From positions 14,496,434 through 14,560,433 of the forward strand of contig NC_031502.1 of the NCBI RefSeq assembly GCF_000237925.1: a stretch of DNA of 64,000 nt. Reading direction: 5' to 3'. Position numbers and translations under genes: made by a program. Below, in pieces: positions 22,951-36,640 of this stretch (positions are counted from its first letter, which is position 1; each line of letters begins with the position of its first letter). Under the pieces are notes generated by a model that was given only the letters and a program-made list of their open reading frames with translations, did no database searches and was not told the DNA's origin. Origin of the DNA: Schistosoma mansoni (lineage: Eukaryota; Platyhelminthes; Trematoda; Strigeidida; Schistosomatidae).

Positions 22951-25900
22951 TTATAAATTTGTTTTCGCAGACTATTTGATTTGAGAGTAGATGTACACAA
23001 GATTAAATTATTTAAGGTTATGTGATTTAGTTTTTAATATGGAATGCTGTCGATTTTTAGCTAATTACAAAAACTAGAATTCCCTCTCCCGCTGACTGAC
23101 CAGGTTATTGTACAGATGAAAAGTTCAAACAGTACCATTAATTTTTCAAACATGATATTTAAAGAACGGTCTAGTAATCTGTTGAAATTAACAATCTTCA
23201 TGATGCTATACAAAAATAACTATAGTTTGCAAGCTTCGACAAATGTAAGAGATCGGGATATATATGTGTCTTAGCAACTACCAAGTTATGATGAAAAAAA
23301 ATGTCAGAATTTGAAATTTGTAACAATCAAATGCTTGGTGGTTAAATTTTTATTTATAACTATTGATTTTATCACTTAACGAATGCTCAACTTCAATTAT
23401 GATTAATATTATTTTGTAAAACCAAGTAAAATATTTCATCACAACTAGTGCTCTTCAAAAGCGATTTGCATTTTCACAAAATGTGACATTTACAAGCATG
23501 GAGTTGTTTGACGAAGAGAGTTTAATTTTCACATTTGATTAGTATACAAATGCATATGTGATGCATGACAAGATATGCACTATTCATAAAGCTTAAAAAA
23601 TAATATACATACCTGCATAAACAAAATGTTAAAGAATGCTGGAGAGAATAAGAAAACTGAGAGTGAACTTACTCATACAAGTTCGGTATGAATACCGCTT
23701 TGGTGAAGCCAGGAAATTTATGCTGGCTCATTTTAATGATTTAATGAAGTTCAGTAAACAAAATTAATGAGGCAATTACTGTAATATATTCCTTATTTTG
23801 GTTAAAAATATCAGCTGATTTTGTACACCCGATAATGACATATCCAGTGTATTTTCTGGGTAATAAATATGCATCGTCCTAGGATCATATTCTTTATTCT
23901 CTAAGCAATTAGACTATGATTCATGGTATTAAATCATTTTTGTTTGAGACTACAGTCTGAGAGATGATATACCATCGCTCAAAATCGAGAAATTCCAGAA
24001 CTTTAATATCCAATTTTAGCATACATAGTGTGCAAATATCTCCATTTACCAATACAACTGATCCGTAGTTAAACTTTGTTGATGTTAAATGATGGTCAAA
24101 ACCAAGTATGTTAGGGATTTCTTAAGTAGGAGAGTGAAGTGTGGGTACAATAATGAGAAAAATTGGTAATACACTGAGTTTCAGAAATGAAATATTTGTT
24201 TGCTACGAATACTCATTGTACCAACACATTTTGAAAGATTCTTTGATTTAGTATTCTAACTCAGGTCTACTAATGAAGGAAAATTAACACCGTAGCAAAG
24301 TTAATGGTTTTTAAAACCATATTTATCATAATGGTGTAATGTATTTTAAGTTAAAACTTTGTCATGTCTATAACAAAAATAAATATCTTTTCGAGGTGCT
24401 CAAAATAAAAAGGATCCAAAAATAATATATTTAGTCCCAGATTGGTTTTACTATGTCAGAAAATACTGAATAGCAGTCAAAGGTAGTCGGTAGAAGACCA
24501 TGAACCGAGGTTTTGAGTTAGTTGGCACTTGCTAATGAGTGTATTGGGTATGAAGAGAAGTTATGGTTCCAATGGTATTTGGACCCGCGTTACTCGGAGT
24601 TATGGACTAGCATTCCAGAGCTTCTGGTCGCTACTGATCACCAGTGGGACTGAGATATTTAGACTGATTGATTAACAATCAATGTCATATGTGTTTGTTG
24701 AATACTGATGATCAAATTCTATAGATCAAGTTGGAATGTAGCCAGTGGTCTAGAATTCAAAATATCTAGCTCAAGTGAATTGTCATGAAAACGGTAACAG
24801 ATTTAGAGTGAAGCATACTTGTTTACGATAAACTATTCCCACTGATCTATGTGTTGAATTCTCAACTGTGGAAAAATTATTGATGACAATAGGTGCAAAA
24901 GTCATATTAGTGTTTAGTTCTCAAAAATTCTTACTCCCAAGATTGCTACATCATGAAGCGCTTTATGTAACTTTACTAATGTCTCTGTAAGCGAATGAAA
25001 GCCAATTGAATGCATTACATGATGTATTTTCCTCCAGCGATTTGGGTGTTGTATCCTTAGATAGGTATATTCCTCATCATCTGTCGTCAAAATAGTAAAA
25101 TTAGAAAAAAAGACCTAAGCATGTTCTAAACAAGTAGTGATAGGCCTTTTGTGTTCAGCAAATATGTATCCGAAGAAACTATCATACAATACGGTGACGT
25201 TTAAAGAAATAGATTATAGTACATTTATATGCTTACATAAAACAAGATTATTGAACCTGATAGAAATGTTTTTTACATAAAAGATAGCAAACTTAATTAT
25301 TTTGAGTGAATATTTTGATGAGAATCCATTAAACATTTGATCTATAAGAATGATGCTTCGTGTTAATGGAAATGTTTAGAAAAATGATACTAGCTTAGGG
25401 TTGATCTACATTATGGAAAACCCCCTGTCATTCTAATGTTTCCAAATAAGTTGAATCCTAAAAATTGAATATTTTATAAATAAGATTAATCTCCTGATGT
25501 TTGGCTACTGAATATGTAAGTGTACCATTATGTAGACCTTTCGTTTTATTGTCTATTCTGGATCTCTCAACCATTAACACATATTTTGGTACATAAACAC
25601 AATGAGGATTCCCAAGAAGGCAAATACAGTGTCACCTGCTTAAAGTAATGATACATGAAGAATATCTGTGTTTTTCCGAACAATTTTCACCATCATGAAT
25701 AATTCTAATTTATGTTGATGACTACTTTGGGAAATTTTACTGCATTCGTTTTGGAAATACTTTCGGTATGAAACGGAACATTCATTTATGGTTGTTTCTG
25801 GTAAGTTGACCTAATTGCTGATCTAGTTTATAAGTTTGCTGTTATATCATCAGTTCTAATTACTTACTCCTTGAAAGTAAATGGAACAGTTATCAGGCAG

Positions 25901-28134
25901 AAATATATCATATATATGATGAATGATAGCCATATTATTTTATTTTAAGAATTTGTGCTTAGATAAGTATTGTGAATATCTCTCATACTGTACTGAGATA
26001 GTGATTCACATTCTTGGAAGTGAATCTTTATAAATGGGACTTTTAAATCAGTTATCAAGTTAAATCACTCAACTATTTACACTCAATTCTAACTCTCAAG
26101 CAGCTGAACTGGTTCCTCTTTAAATGATCTCAAAGAGTTTATTGGAAATTCTCAATAGCTGACTTATACTTATTTTTTTTTTGATGTAAACGTGATGTAC
26201 AAAAAGATAGGAAGATGGGTTTTGTTATTTTTGAGTTGATCTCGACAAGCTACATGTTTGAAGATAGAAAACATGTTTAAGCTTTTAATTTTCAATCTAA
26301 AATAATAAAACTTAGTATCGAATAGGTAACTATTTTGAGACTTTTATGAAAACGTTTCTGTTTTATCCCTAATTGTATTTGCTATTCCTATCAGGAATAT
26401 GTGATTGAATTTATACTTTGAACAAATAATAATGATTAGCTTTCAACGGAATGTTTACTTTTTTGATAATTGTTATCTTTTTTTGGAAGGATTATTTCTA
26501 TTGGCTCCAGTTCACTAAAGCATATTTACATCATTTATTTTAATGTCAACTCACATAGTTGTCTAACTTGTTTATATGCCTATTTGTACGCTTGATTATA
26601 CCCTACCAGTTGCTAATTATCTAGAACCACTTCAATTCTTTGGAAATTTAAAAGTGATTTTCGATCAGGTCAGTTTTTTTTTTATCCAATTTGAATTTTC
26701 TTCTTTCTTTTTGCCAATGAAATGCTTTCATCTTATTTATCGTTGGAGTTTGTTTTATTGATTTTAAACTGTATGTAGCTGAATGCATGATCAACAAGCA
26801 TTGCTTTCTTGTATAACTGAAGAGCAATTTTGCATAAGTCTGATGAATAAGAGAAATATGATTGTTTAGTGAGAGAAAGCGATCTAAGTAAACATATTTT
26901 CGGTACTAGAAAATAAACGGCATTTTATATTCCAATATAGATGTGTTACAAGAGTGAGTGATTCCAAGTAATGGATTTGGAAGGCATATACGTTTACGGA
27001 TACATATTTAAGTATATACATGGAATAAGAAACTGAAATCGAGTTAATAGTAGTTTGCCGTTAGATTTAGAAAAACAATGTGTGTAAGGCCATTTACTAA
27101 TTTAGATACATACTGAAGAAAAGTGTCCTCAAAAGGCATTTGGTATTCAAGTGCTAAGAATACAAAATGAATGTGCTCGTAAAAGCTTATACAACAAAAT
27201 TGCGTTATTTACAGGTAATGCATTTGGTTCATAGTAAAGTATATAGACAATGTTTTCGTGGGATAAGTTGTAACTGAATTTCTAGTTCGCAAATTTTATT
27301 TTACTTGTTTTTGATTACTTACATTGTGACAGGGAGATGTTTAAATTTACTAAGAATCTTTATGAAGCTAAAGTACAGTCAAGTGTTGATGAATTATCAT
27401 TAGTCTGAATATGTTAAGCAATTCTAAGAATATTTTGCAAAAGTTTGTATGCTCATGTATTAGATTATGTATGTGTGATGAAAACCGAAATCGATTTCTT
27501 CACAACATTTAATGGTCAGTAACTTGTCGGTGAATAAATGAATAAATAAGTGAATAAGCTTCGATGCAAGTGACTACAGACAAAATGTGCTGTATATTTC
27601 AAATAGATTAGATATTTAAATAGTCATGTTTTTCATTATAACGATAAGCGACAAAAGAAGTGTGATCAGAAACAGATAGGCGGTCTATGGTATTTGAAGG
27701 TCATTGTTCACTGAAGGAACTCAGTGTATCAACAGGCACATCTATTGTTATTAGTGTTAACTAATCATTTTTATTATCCATCCTTTATTACTTCAGTAAG
27801 CATCACAGTTTGGAACTGTTCAACGTTTTATTTTAATATCAAGATTGACAAATTTTCAAATATGTTTTTTTCTAGTGTTAGGTCAAAACTGGTGAACAAT
27901 AATAAGAATAACCTTCAGGCGTTGAAATGCACTACTTTAACCCAACCAGGTATATAATTTTTCCGTCTCTCTAACATCCAAATATTACTACGACTGTTAA
28001 ATAAAGCCACAGTTAAATATATTTTCGAACCTTTCCTAATACATAAACGATTTGGGGATATTAGCAAGAAGTGTACTAAATATGATGTATAAATATTATA
28101 CCACTGATGGGTTGAAGTTAGATTGACGAATCAT
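22951..28134. other. Gene-free AT-rich stretch
   Basis: No credible exon on either strand. Apart from a possible repeat remnant at 24480-24740 the sequence looks like unstructured intergenic DNA. Short open frames near 26576 and 27724 are T-rich and lack splice context. Confidence 0.5.
24480..24740. repeat. Suspected decayed interspersed repeat
   Basis: This block is richer in G+C than its surroundings and carries phrases such as GGACCCGCGTTACTCGG and CAGAGCTTCTGGTCGCTACT that look like mobile-element debris. There is no second copy in the window to confirm it. Confidence 0.25.
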
Positions 28135-28310
28135 TAGATCTCAGCTCAGTGGTCTAGAGGGCAAGCATTAGCGTCTGAGACTGATAATTCTGGGTTGTAT
28201 CACAGATGTTATCGTAAATGCACTCTGCCGGGGAGTTCGACGGTAGACCAAAACGGCTGTCCAGTGCTTCTTGGTTTCCGATGGATGTCTAACTTAGGTT
28301 GGTTCGGGAT
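28135..28310 (+). repeat. tRNA-headed SINE, second family, diverged copy
   Basis: An A-box-like TGGTCTAGAGG (28150-28160) and a B-box-like TGGGTTGTATC (28191-28201) are followed by a decayed hammerhead region (TGCACTCTGCCGGGGAGTTC) and the family phrase GGCTGTCCAGTGCTTCTTGG. The same order is seen at 35560-35770, 54634-55148 and 63070-63260. The ribozyme core is lost here. Confidence 0.6.
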
Positions 28311-31300
28311 CCTAACTAAACACTATACTTTAGCAAATCCATTCTTTTGTTTTTTACATTTATTTTCATTCAACTATTTAGCTCACATACCTCATTACCC
28401 ACCTCACTTAATTATTTGAGACTATTCAGTTAATTACTGTTTGATCAAATTTGTTCTTATTAACAGGAGGAGCTCCTCTTACGTTTTATAGTTAGAACTA
28501 AGGTGTAAGAAACACTTTGAATATGATCGATTTTATAATAAACCTTCATTGCAAAAAGTAGGGTGATGAATGACGTTGAGGTAAATGTGTATAAATTAGG
28601 AGATTTTACATTTAGCAACTGTTTTATATCCATTAAGTGTGTTTATCAGAATACATAGTAGTGGGCAATGGAAAAGAGAGGTATTTTTAATTTTTGATGC
28701 TAAACAGTAACTGTATTTGTCAACATTTTCAAAAGAGATATGTAAGGTTAATTGTCAGTTAAGAAAAATAAATGATGAAAAGCAATTTTCTTTACTTAAA
28801 GCATTTTAGGAAATAAGATATATTTTAAACTTCGTAAGATGAATATTGATTAGACTATTATTCTTCTTCCGGGTTGATATTTCTTTTATGTTAGCCTCAA
28901 ATGTCTTTTCCAATTAATAAGTAATTATCATGCCGGTTCATGTTAAAAAAGACGAAAACTCAATTTTACACCAATCATTTTTGACGCATTGCGAAACTCG
29001 CACAGTAAGAATTAGTTAAAGAGGTCATCGGTAGAGTAAAACTTAGTTGATTGTATATTGTTTTCTTAACTATTTGCGTATAAATATTCTTACGATTCGC
29101 TCAATACATTTAAATCACCAGGCTGAAATTTATTGCTTTATTAAAACAAATCTAGTTCTATGTCTTCAAGACTTAGATTATCCATTGGTAAATTCGTTAA
29201 AACTATTGTAATTAGTTAAAGAATTTCGGATCGTCATCTATATGAGTTATTATTTCCTATATAAGACACATACAAAACAAGCTAACATTTTATAATTCTC
29301 AGTCTATTGCTTTTCAGTCGTTGTTAAAAATACAATGAGAACAAATTCGTTCAGTGTATCATCAAAGTATTTATGCACATTGAAATTTTATCCTGCACCG
29401 CAAGGGTCAGTCAACAAGTCAATTTTTCATAGATTACGTCACTGATTTGTAAATACTTATATCTGGAATAATGAACAATCATTCACTAAGATCTGTCTTA
29501 TTACTAGGCAAATGACAAAATAAAGTTGAATTCGTTTTCAAAAACGTTTTAGTTGAAAAAAATGTCATTAAAATTAAATCACACGTAAATAATGATAGCT
29601 ACCCTAAATTAAGTAGGATGGTGTCATACTCTGACGAATACAAGAAGGGTAAGAAAATAGAGATTTCTACGTTGAAACGCAATAATGAAATGGGCAGACT
29701 GATAGACTATATTTAGTTATTGGCCTTACTAGACATCTATGTAAATAACCACGTGAAGAATTGTCCTTGTAACTCCTTTATAAAGCGTCCACAGATTGAT
29801 TTACACCAGTCCTTACTGGAATTAATGTGTCGTTTACAAAATGAGTTTTAATGAGCAAAGAGTTGATAACCCAAAGAAAAAAGAATTCAAAATATGGAAA
29901 ATTTTTGACCGTTCCTTAATTATAAACTAGTAAAATAGGGTTACTTATTTCTTAGTCTCGTGAATTAGATGATTGTAATCATACAACTAATCTGTTATTT
30001 GATCCTCTGCCCATTAGTATTCATTTATTTTACAAATTTTCATATAATACAGGCCGTATCGCATATATACCACTTATTAAATTTTATTAGTTTTTTTCTA
30101 TTAGCGAAAAATTCTAATAGATAAGCCAGCTTTTGTGGCCATGTATTTTGAAGGTACGACTTTTTCAAATCGACCAATAGCTATTTATTGACCATTTTAT
30201 CTTTACCATCTGAGTACAAGAGTTAACTTGGCTATATAATTTATCATTCCATTATCACATTAACCACAGAGAATGAATCTGAGTCTAAGATACTCAGTCT
30301 AGACAGTTTAAAAAAGATGTGATGGTAAGTCTGGGAGGAATCGACATCGATATTCATATATGTTTCAATAGTTAGGAATAAACAGTCACTCAGAGGGCTC
30401 AGAATTAATATTTACATTTTATTTATATTTATTTAAGGTATTTTCGTTTACAATTGATTTGTTGGAACGAGAGGTCTTGAATAAGCATTTGTTGGAAACT
30501 GGTATTCTGAATACCTCATCGTGTGATCAGAGGCTGAAACCTAGTGAGTTACTTTGAAAAGTAATATTAATAAACTCCAAAGGATAGTTGTAGACAAATA
30601 AATAGGGAAATCACGCTTCACGAACACAAAAAGAAATTCCACTCTATTCACCACTAAAGACGCCAAGTCCGTTGACCATTATATATAACTACTAATTTAC
30701 CGGCTACTATGGAATATAATACAACAACGTTTACAGACCACTTTTAGAACGTATTTCAAGGTAAGTACTTATTTTGTTATGCATAAAAAAGTATTACATA
30801 TCTAAATAGAATGATTTATATCTCAAACCCTTACTCTCTCTGATAAGTGATCGTTATTGTGATTCTTTATGGTTCTCTGTGTGTATAACAGTGGAACATT
30901 TACTTATTATATCATTACTGATTGTCTTTCAGCTTTTGTTATTTTCATAAGCTAATCCATAAACGAAATCCTCATATTTAAACGTTTTAGTCCGACAGGG
31001 AAGCGCAAAAACCATGAATCGGTGGAAATTAAGTACCCAACCAGATATTATCTTATGACCATTTATTTTGTGCATAATAATTCACCCTGGAAACAATGCA
31101 TGCTATCAGTTGTTGAAGTTTGTCTCATGATCATCTTGGTGACAAATACAGAGTCATGCTGAAATGAGGTGTATTTTTATAACTGTCTATGAACAATTTA
31201 GTATCACTTGTTGTATTTCTCAAATTATAAATCCAAATAAAGTTAATCATTTCTCATGTTTAAAACCATTTGACGTTAAACTGTATACCCTAAAACTGCA

Positions 31301-34300
31301 AGCTTGCAAGAAACTAATAAATTCCATAGAAAGTTTCTGGAGGATAAAAATAAACTGTACGTAGGGGATTTTTTGAAGAACCTACCAGATCAATCAATAA
31401 AAGCAGTACGCACTTTCAAAACAAGCACTAGCTTGAGACAAAAGTGGAGGCAACTTTCAATTTTATATTAAATGTTATTTTACTTGACTTTTTAAAGTAA
31501 TTCTTATCTTTAGCAGATAGCTTTTTCGAGAACTATAAGAAGTAACATGTAATATATGTCTATTACTTTATAAGTAACTTGTAAAACATGAAAAAATACG
31601 TTTGAATATATATCTACCTTCTAATTATTTGAATCTCTTTTACTTTACTCATTAATTTGCTAAATGTATCAATAAAACAAAAAGAACTCATACATTATTA
31701 ATATTATAGATTCAAGTATTAGACAGCATATGAAATTGTTAATGAATGTGAATGGAAAAGTGTTATAACTAAGATAAATGGATTCTACTGCTAACTAAAA
31801 ATGACAACAAAGAATCACTATTGGAGCTCGTTTATCATTTTCATCGTCAATGTAAATATCAATAGGCGACTAATATGCATTGTTTTTATTCTCAAATACT
31901 GTACGTTGCTGAAAATTTCCATTACAAAACAATTCGTTGCTTCGGTTACAGTCCATTATTTCCACTGAACAAATAGTTTATCTCTATTCAGTATCAAATG
32001 CATAAATAAACAAAGTTGGTTGGGAACATATATCAATTGGCAGATCAGATAAATATTTTTAGTTGTTTGAAACGACAACTAAAATCATTATTGACAATTG
32101 TTATCTACATGTCGTCTACAATATGTTAAATTGGATATTCCTACTTTGTGTCAGTTATATGTCTAACCATTGATAGTGAAATTAACTTACCGAATTCTAG
32201 ACCCTTCTGTTGATATAAACTATTCTGTGTACTACTTCAAATGTTAAACTCATTATCTTTTATCATATTACACCGAGTCCCTTAATTGTGATAATAAAAG
32301 AAGCTACTATATTTAAGATTTATAAAATCAGTGATTGTTGAAGAGTTTTCAGTTTTTCTATATAAACTTGATGAATAATCGAAATGACAACAACTTGGTT
32401 CAAGTCAATTTGATAACCCTAATAACAACACAGAAAACTCAATTATTATTTTATTTTTGTTAGAGGTTCCTCATTTCTTTATACCTATAATCGCACTTAG
32501 ATATATTCACCAAAATATTCCGAGAATGAACGTCAATTTGAATATGATATCACCATCAACTGAAAAGAATTTCAAATGTAATAACTTAAGTTAGACGATA
32601 AATAACTCTACGAGTATGATAATAATTAACCATAAATCTAATTAGCAAAAACAATGTATAATAATTGCAGACCACAGTAATAGTACTTTATTTTTCATAT
32701 GTCTAAACCCTGATGAAATCGATTCTAAGATAAAAAGTTGGGGCGAATTGGTTATAAAAAATGTCAATAAATATGTATCCCTAATGACATTGTGAGTATG
32801 TGATTTTAAACTGATCAACCCACCTATCCATTATGTCAAGATTTACTGGAGCAAAGTCATATCTTGATGCTGGACGTATTCGTTTGTAAAAATGCATAAA
32901 GTAGCTTGTATATTCCATCATTTTAAAATCTGAATGATTTCTGACGTAGACAATCCCGATTCATATTGTTTGTCAAAGTTCTCTGAATTGAACCAATGTA
33001 TATTTGAAAGTACATTTAACTGTAAACACACGTGTGCACTGTTGTCTATTTTCATCAAAATCGGTGAAAATTTAAAACTCTCTCACTTCAAAATTAACTA
33101 GTTCTTAATGTTTATATTTAACTGAGATATCAAATGAAGGTTAGTTTTACAAAAGCAAATGCAATGGAATCATTTTATGACATTGTGAATCAGGAACTTA
33201 AAGCCCATTTAAGCACAATTTATATAAAAATAAAGACTTGGGAACTTTTTTCAAAAAGAAGTTCATCCGGATCGATTATTGCTTGAAACCAAGATCTAGG
33301 AAAGCAGCTCTTGAAGATATTCAGTTTACATATATGTAAATGTAAGCTGCATATATATGTGGTATGCATATATATATATGGTATGCGTAAACAGATTTCC
33401 AGATACTTCTTTTGTTTCGAGCCAGCCGTTAAAAATGTAATCGTGAACGTATATTTTTAGAAAAACTTTTCAGGTATGATTCTAACAGGAAAATTTTCTC
33501 TACAAACTAGAAAAGGACAATTTCCTCCTAAATTTTGAACCAAAAACATTCAAATTAAGTCATTAATATCTCATTCTAGATAGATTGGCCTTCCTTTATA
33601 TATTTCTGTTTGTACATTGGAAATTGGTTGAGTCTACTAGAATAAATATTTGCATTTGAAGGTATGACACTTCAAGACAGCACTTTTCAAGTTAATTTCA
33701 GCTTAAACCATTAGATATGACGTGACAGATTTATCTTGTCTGTTTCATTTAGGATCATTTTGTTTGACCTTAAACAATTGCCTTAACCTCTACTGAGGAC
33801 TACCTAAATAACAAATAAAATAAATCAGTTTTCTAATATTTCTATTGAAATTAATTAATCTGGACAAATTATTTTGCACCTATCGAACAAAGAAATTGTG
33901 GAAAATCAATCGGGTATTTATGAAACCATTTTTACATAGATCCATTGACGCACTTGTAAATGAAACAGTTACAAAATATTATGTTTTCATTTCTTGAGAG
34001 TATAAATAGATTCTGGGAAACAGGTTATCTAATATAAATAAAAAATTTCAACCTTTACATAGTTGCCAGGAGTTTACAGAGGTTTAATCTGTGAACCAAA
34101 ACATGTGTAATTTATGGTAATGGTTTTGAAAATATCGATATTTTGTCAAATGTTGATAAGTCACATCTGTGAAACCTGAAGCTAATTTTTAATTTTTATA
34201 GACACTGAAGAGTCCCCTACGTAAAAAAAGGTAGGGAAGTAGCATTAAATGGGTCACTAAATGAAAACTTTTGAAAAAAGGCAACAAGCATCAACAGTGA

Positions 34301-34841
34301 AGCATTTGGATGGAGTTATGACAATTATTTTCTTGGATATTTTATTGATTCACAGTAGAAAGAAATCCTCTACAGATACTTTAAAATTATATCAAGATTG
34401 AACGAGAACATTTAAATTACTTATGAGTAAATTCAACTTGAGAATTTACACAAAGTCCAAAAAATATAGAGTAAATTACTTTTTAAGTAAGTGGATGTTT
34501 CCCAGTAACTCAGAAGACTAAAAAATAGAATAAATGATCAGAGCTCAACAAACTTGAAAGTATCCTTAGTTTTAGACGCATAAAGAATGTAATGGGGCCT
34601 CATAATTACCTATGAATTTGGATATTGTGACAGTACTTGTAAGTATCAAAAGCGATATGATTACCGCAGCAAGATAAGAGACCAAAAATATTACATTTGG
34701 TATTGCCTTTTAGATAGTATTTATGGTAACATAAAGCAAACTTACTACTTTTCAATAGGCTGGACAAATTATTAGAATAGATAGTGAAAATGAAAATAAT
34801 AAAAGTTAGATGTTGGATCTCATCTTGGAATGTTATGGTAC
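28311..34841. other. Gene-free AT-rich stretch
   Basis: About 6.5 kb with no supported exon. The only structure noticed is a local TA-rich duplication at 33349-33386. Confidence 0.5.
33349..33386. repeat. TA-rich tandem duplication
   Basis: Two adjacent units of the form GCATATATATGTGGTATG and GCATATATATATATGGTATG, differing mainly in the number of TA steps. Confidence 0.6.
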
Positions 34842-35051
34842 TAAGTTTCTGAATAAGCAGAGATGGATAGTGGCTAGCAATGAGATCCAGGACGTGCGTT
34901 TCGTCCTATTTTGGACTCGTCATCTGCGACGTGAGGCGATATCGAGGCAATCCGCATAGTTTGCATATATACCAGTAAGATACTGATCCATTTCAGTCTC
35001 ACGTATCAAAGGGAAGATTCCAACAACCAATTCAATATTAAGTTTCTGAAT
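34842..35051. mobile_element. Sm-alpha-like SINE insertion with inverted 5' part and 13-bp direct repeats
   Basis: The 13-base word TAAGTTTCTGAAT occurs at 34842-34854 and again at 35039-35051 and brackets a 184-bp insert, as expected of a target-site duplication. The insert begins with the hammerhead module on the minus strand (34861-34928: GACGAGTCC, stem II, GAAAC read in reverse) and then switches to the tail module in plus orientation (ATATCGAGGCAATCCGC, GGGAAGATTCCAACAA). The hammerhead has A instead of C at the first core position and lacks half of stem I. The structure resembles a 5' inversion formed during target-primed reverse transcription. Confidence 0.7.
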
Positions 35052-35437
35052 GTTTATTTCTCAGTGTTTTTATTTCTCAGATAAAATATCGAAACCCACT
35101 TCCCTAGGTTCACAACATAAAAATGATTGATTTCAAAGTTCATTTGTGATCTCATAAAACGTGTACGAACATCAAAGATAGATGAATGGATTACTTAGAA
35201 AACATAGTGGCTATTACTTTATTAATAATCGAGACCGATAGTCCATTAAGCAGTTAACTTTCAGGGTTCCAGTTTGGCATATTCCGATCAGTTGATTTAC
35301 TTAGAACTGCCCCTGTGATACGATAACACACGCGGACTTGTGAAACATTTCTGGTTCTTTGTATTATTTAACACGATGAAACTGTTTATGTAAATTAGCT
35401 TCAGATTAGCTACTTATATCGTTACGCATCATATAGT

Positions 35438-35452
35438 GTATATATATATATA
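35438..35452. repeat. (TA)n microsatellite
   Basis: Short pure TA run at the end of the line of AT-rich DNA before the 35560 SINE copy. Confidence 0.6.
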
Positions 35453-35559
35453 AGAACACTGAACGAGGTTTATTAACTAAACTGTTCAGGTAGGGCTGTT
35501 TGGTGTCACATGACTCACCACAATCCTCATTCACTTAAGACTTTGCACGGTAATTATTC

Positions 35560-35770
35560 TAGTATGAGGATTTGTAGAACATGAAGTATTTTCACAGTTC
35601 ACACGCAAATAGAGATCTTGGGTTTTATTTCCGGATTCGTAGTCATGGATGCTTACTGCTGAGTAGCAAAATATTAGGGTGAAGTGGTCACCTGGTACTT
35701 CAAAGTTTTCAGTGGTGGTCCAGCTAAAATCAGTTTGGTAGTTAAACTGTGAAAAAGTAATTATTCTAAA
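35560..35770 (+). repeat. tRNA-headed SINE, second family, old copy
   Basis: A degenerate B box (CTTGGGTTTTATTTCC) is followed by CATGGATGCTTACTGCTGAG, a decayed stem II and GAAA region, CACCTGGTACTTC and GGTTTTCAGTGGTGGTCC AGCT. These line up in order with the 54970-55090 copy. CTGAG survives from the hammerhead core but GAAA and the triplet are gone. A 98-codon open frame on the other strand over this block is a by-product of the repeat. Confidence 0.5.
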
Positions 35771-36525
35771 TCTCAAACGTTTTCGCTTATAGAAATATTC
35801 ATTTTCTTCCAGTGTTGAGATATACACAGAAACCTAATTCATTCTCATACTTCATTTTGTTAGATCTAAGTTTAAGCCATGTTTTTGCAACGTAAAAGCT
35901 GAATTAGTGAACCAGAGTATAATGGCTAAAAAATGATTGATAAAACTGAAATGAACTTCATATCATTTTAAGATAAATAAAAAAAGACATACCTAATCAA
36001 CTGATCTTAAATATTCCAACTGGTTTTAATTCAGAAAACTATGAATACCAAACGCATTTTCAAAGATGCTTGACTCGAACACGATAAAATATTGTAAATT
36101 ATGAATCAAATGATTTTGACAGACATTCATATATCCACTCACTTAGGTTCTGCGAAGTCGTCAATGTATGCTTTTATTATTAGGAAATTATGGCACTCAT
36201 TCGAACTAGTAAGTTTTGTTATTTTTACACAACAATTTTAATTCAAATTAGCTACGTTCACTATGATTGATCTGTTTAATCACGAACTTATTCTCCTGAA
36301 TTATAAACACAAAGAAAACGCAAAGAATCTGTATATGCATTGTTTCTCACATCACTCGAATGTAAATCAAGTACTGCACTATATATGTTCATAATAATCC
36401 AGATGTATGGAAAGTGTTATCAATAATGAAAAGGTTTTTTAAGATTTTGAAACTAATCACATTTGGAACTGGATGAAACCAAAAAAAGTAAGTGAAAAGC
36501 TATATAGACCTAAGAAAATAGTTTT
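35771..36525. other. Intergenic, nothing recognised
   Basis: AT-rich DNA between two repeat relics with no exon-like frame. Confidence 0.5.
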
Positions 36526-36640
36526 TTGGATGATGGTTAGCAGTGATAATCAGTACGAGAGTTGCATACGATATGAGATTCGTCATTTGGATTCATATAT
36601 ATCACAGTTTTGTTGTTTATGTTGAGACTAGTATCCAGTA
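36526..36640 (-). repeat. Old Sm-alpha-like SINE copy
   Basis: GATGATGGTTAGCAGTGATA, ATATGAGATTCGTCATTTGG and TGTTTATGTTGAGAC follow the order of the family (site, hammerhead, leader) read from the minus strand, at low identity. No ribozyme core remains. Confidence 0.4.

Noticed and set aside
35531-35827. 98-codon minus-strand open frame considered as a gene
   Set aside because: It overlaps an old SINE copy in the opposite orientation and has no splice or domain support.
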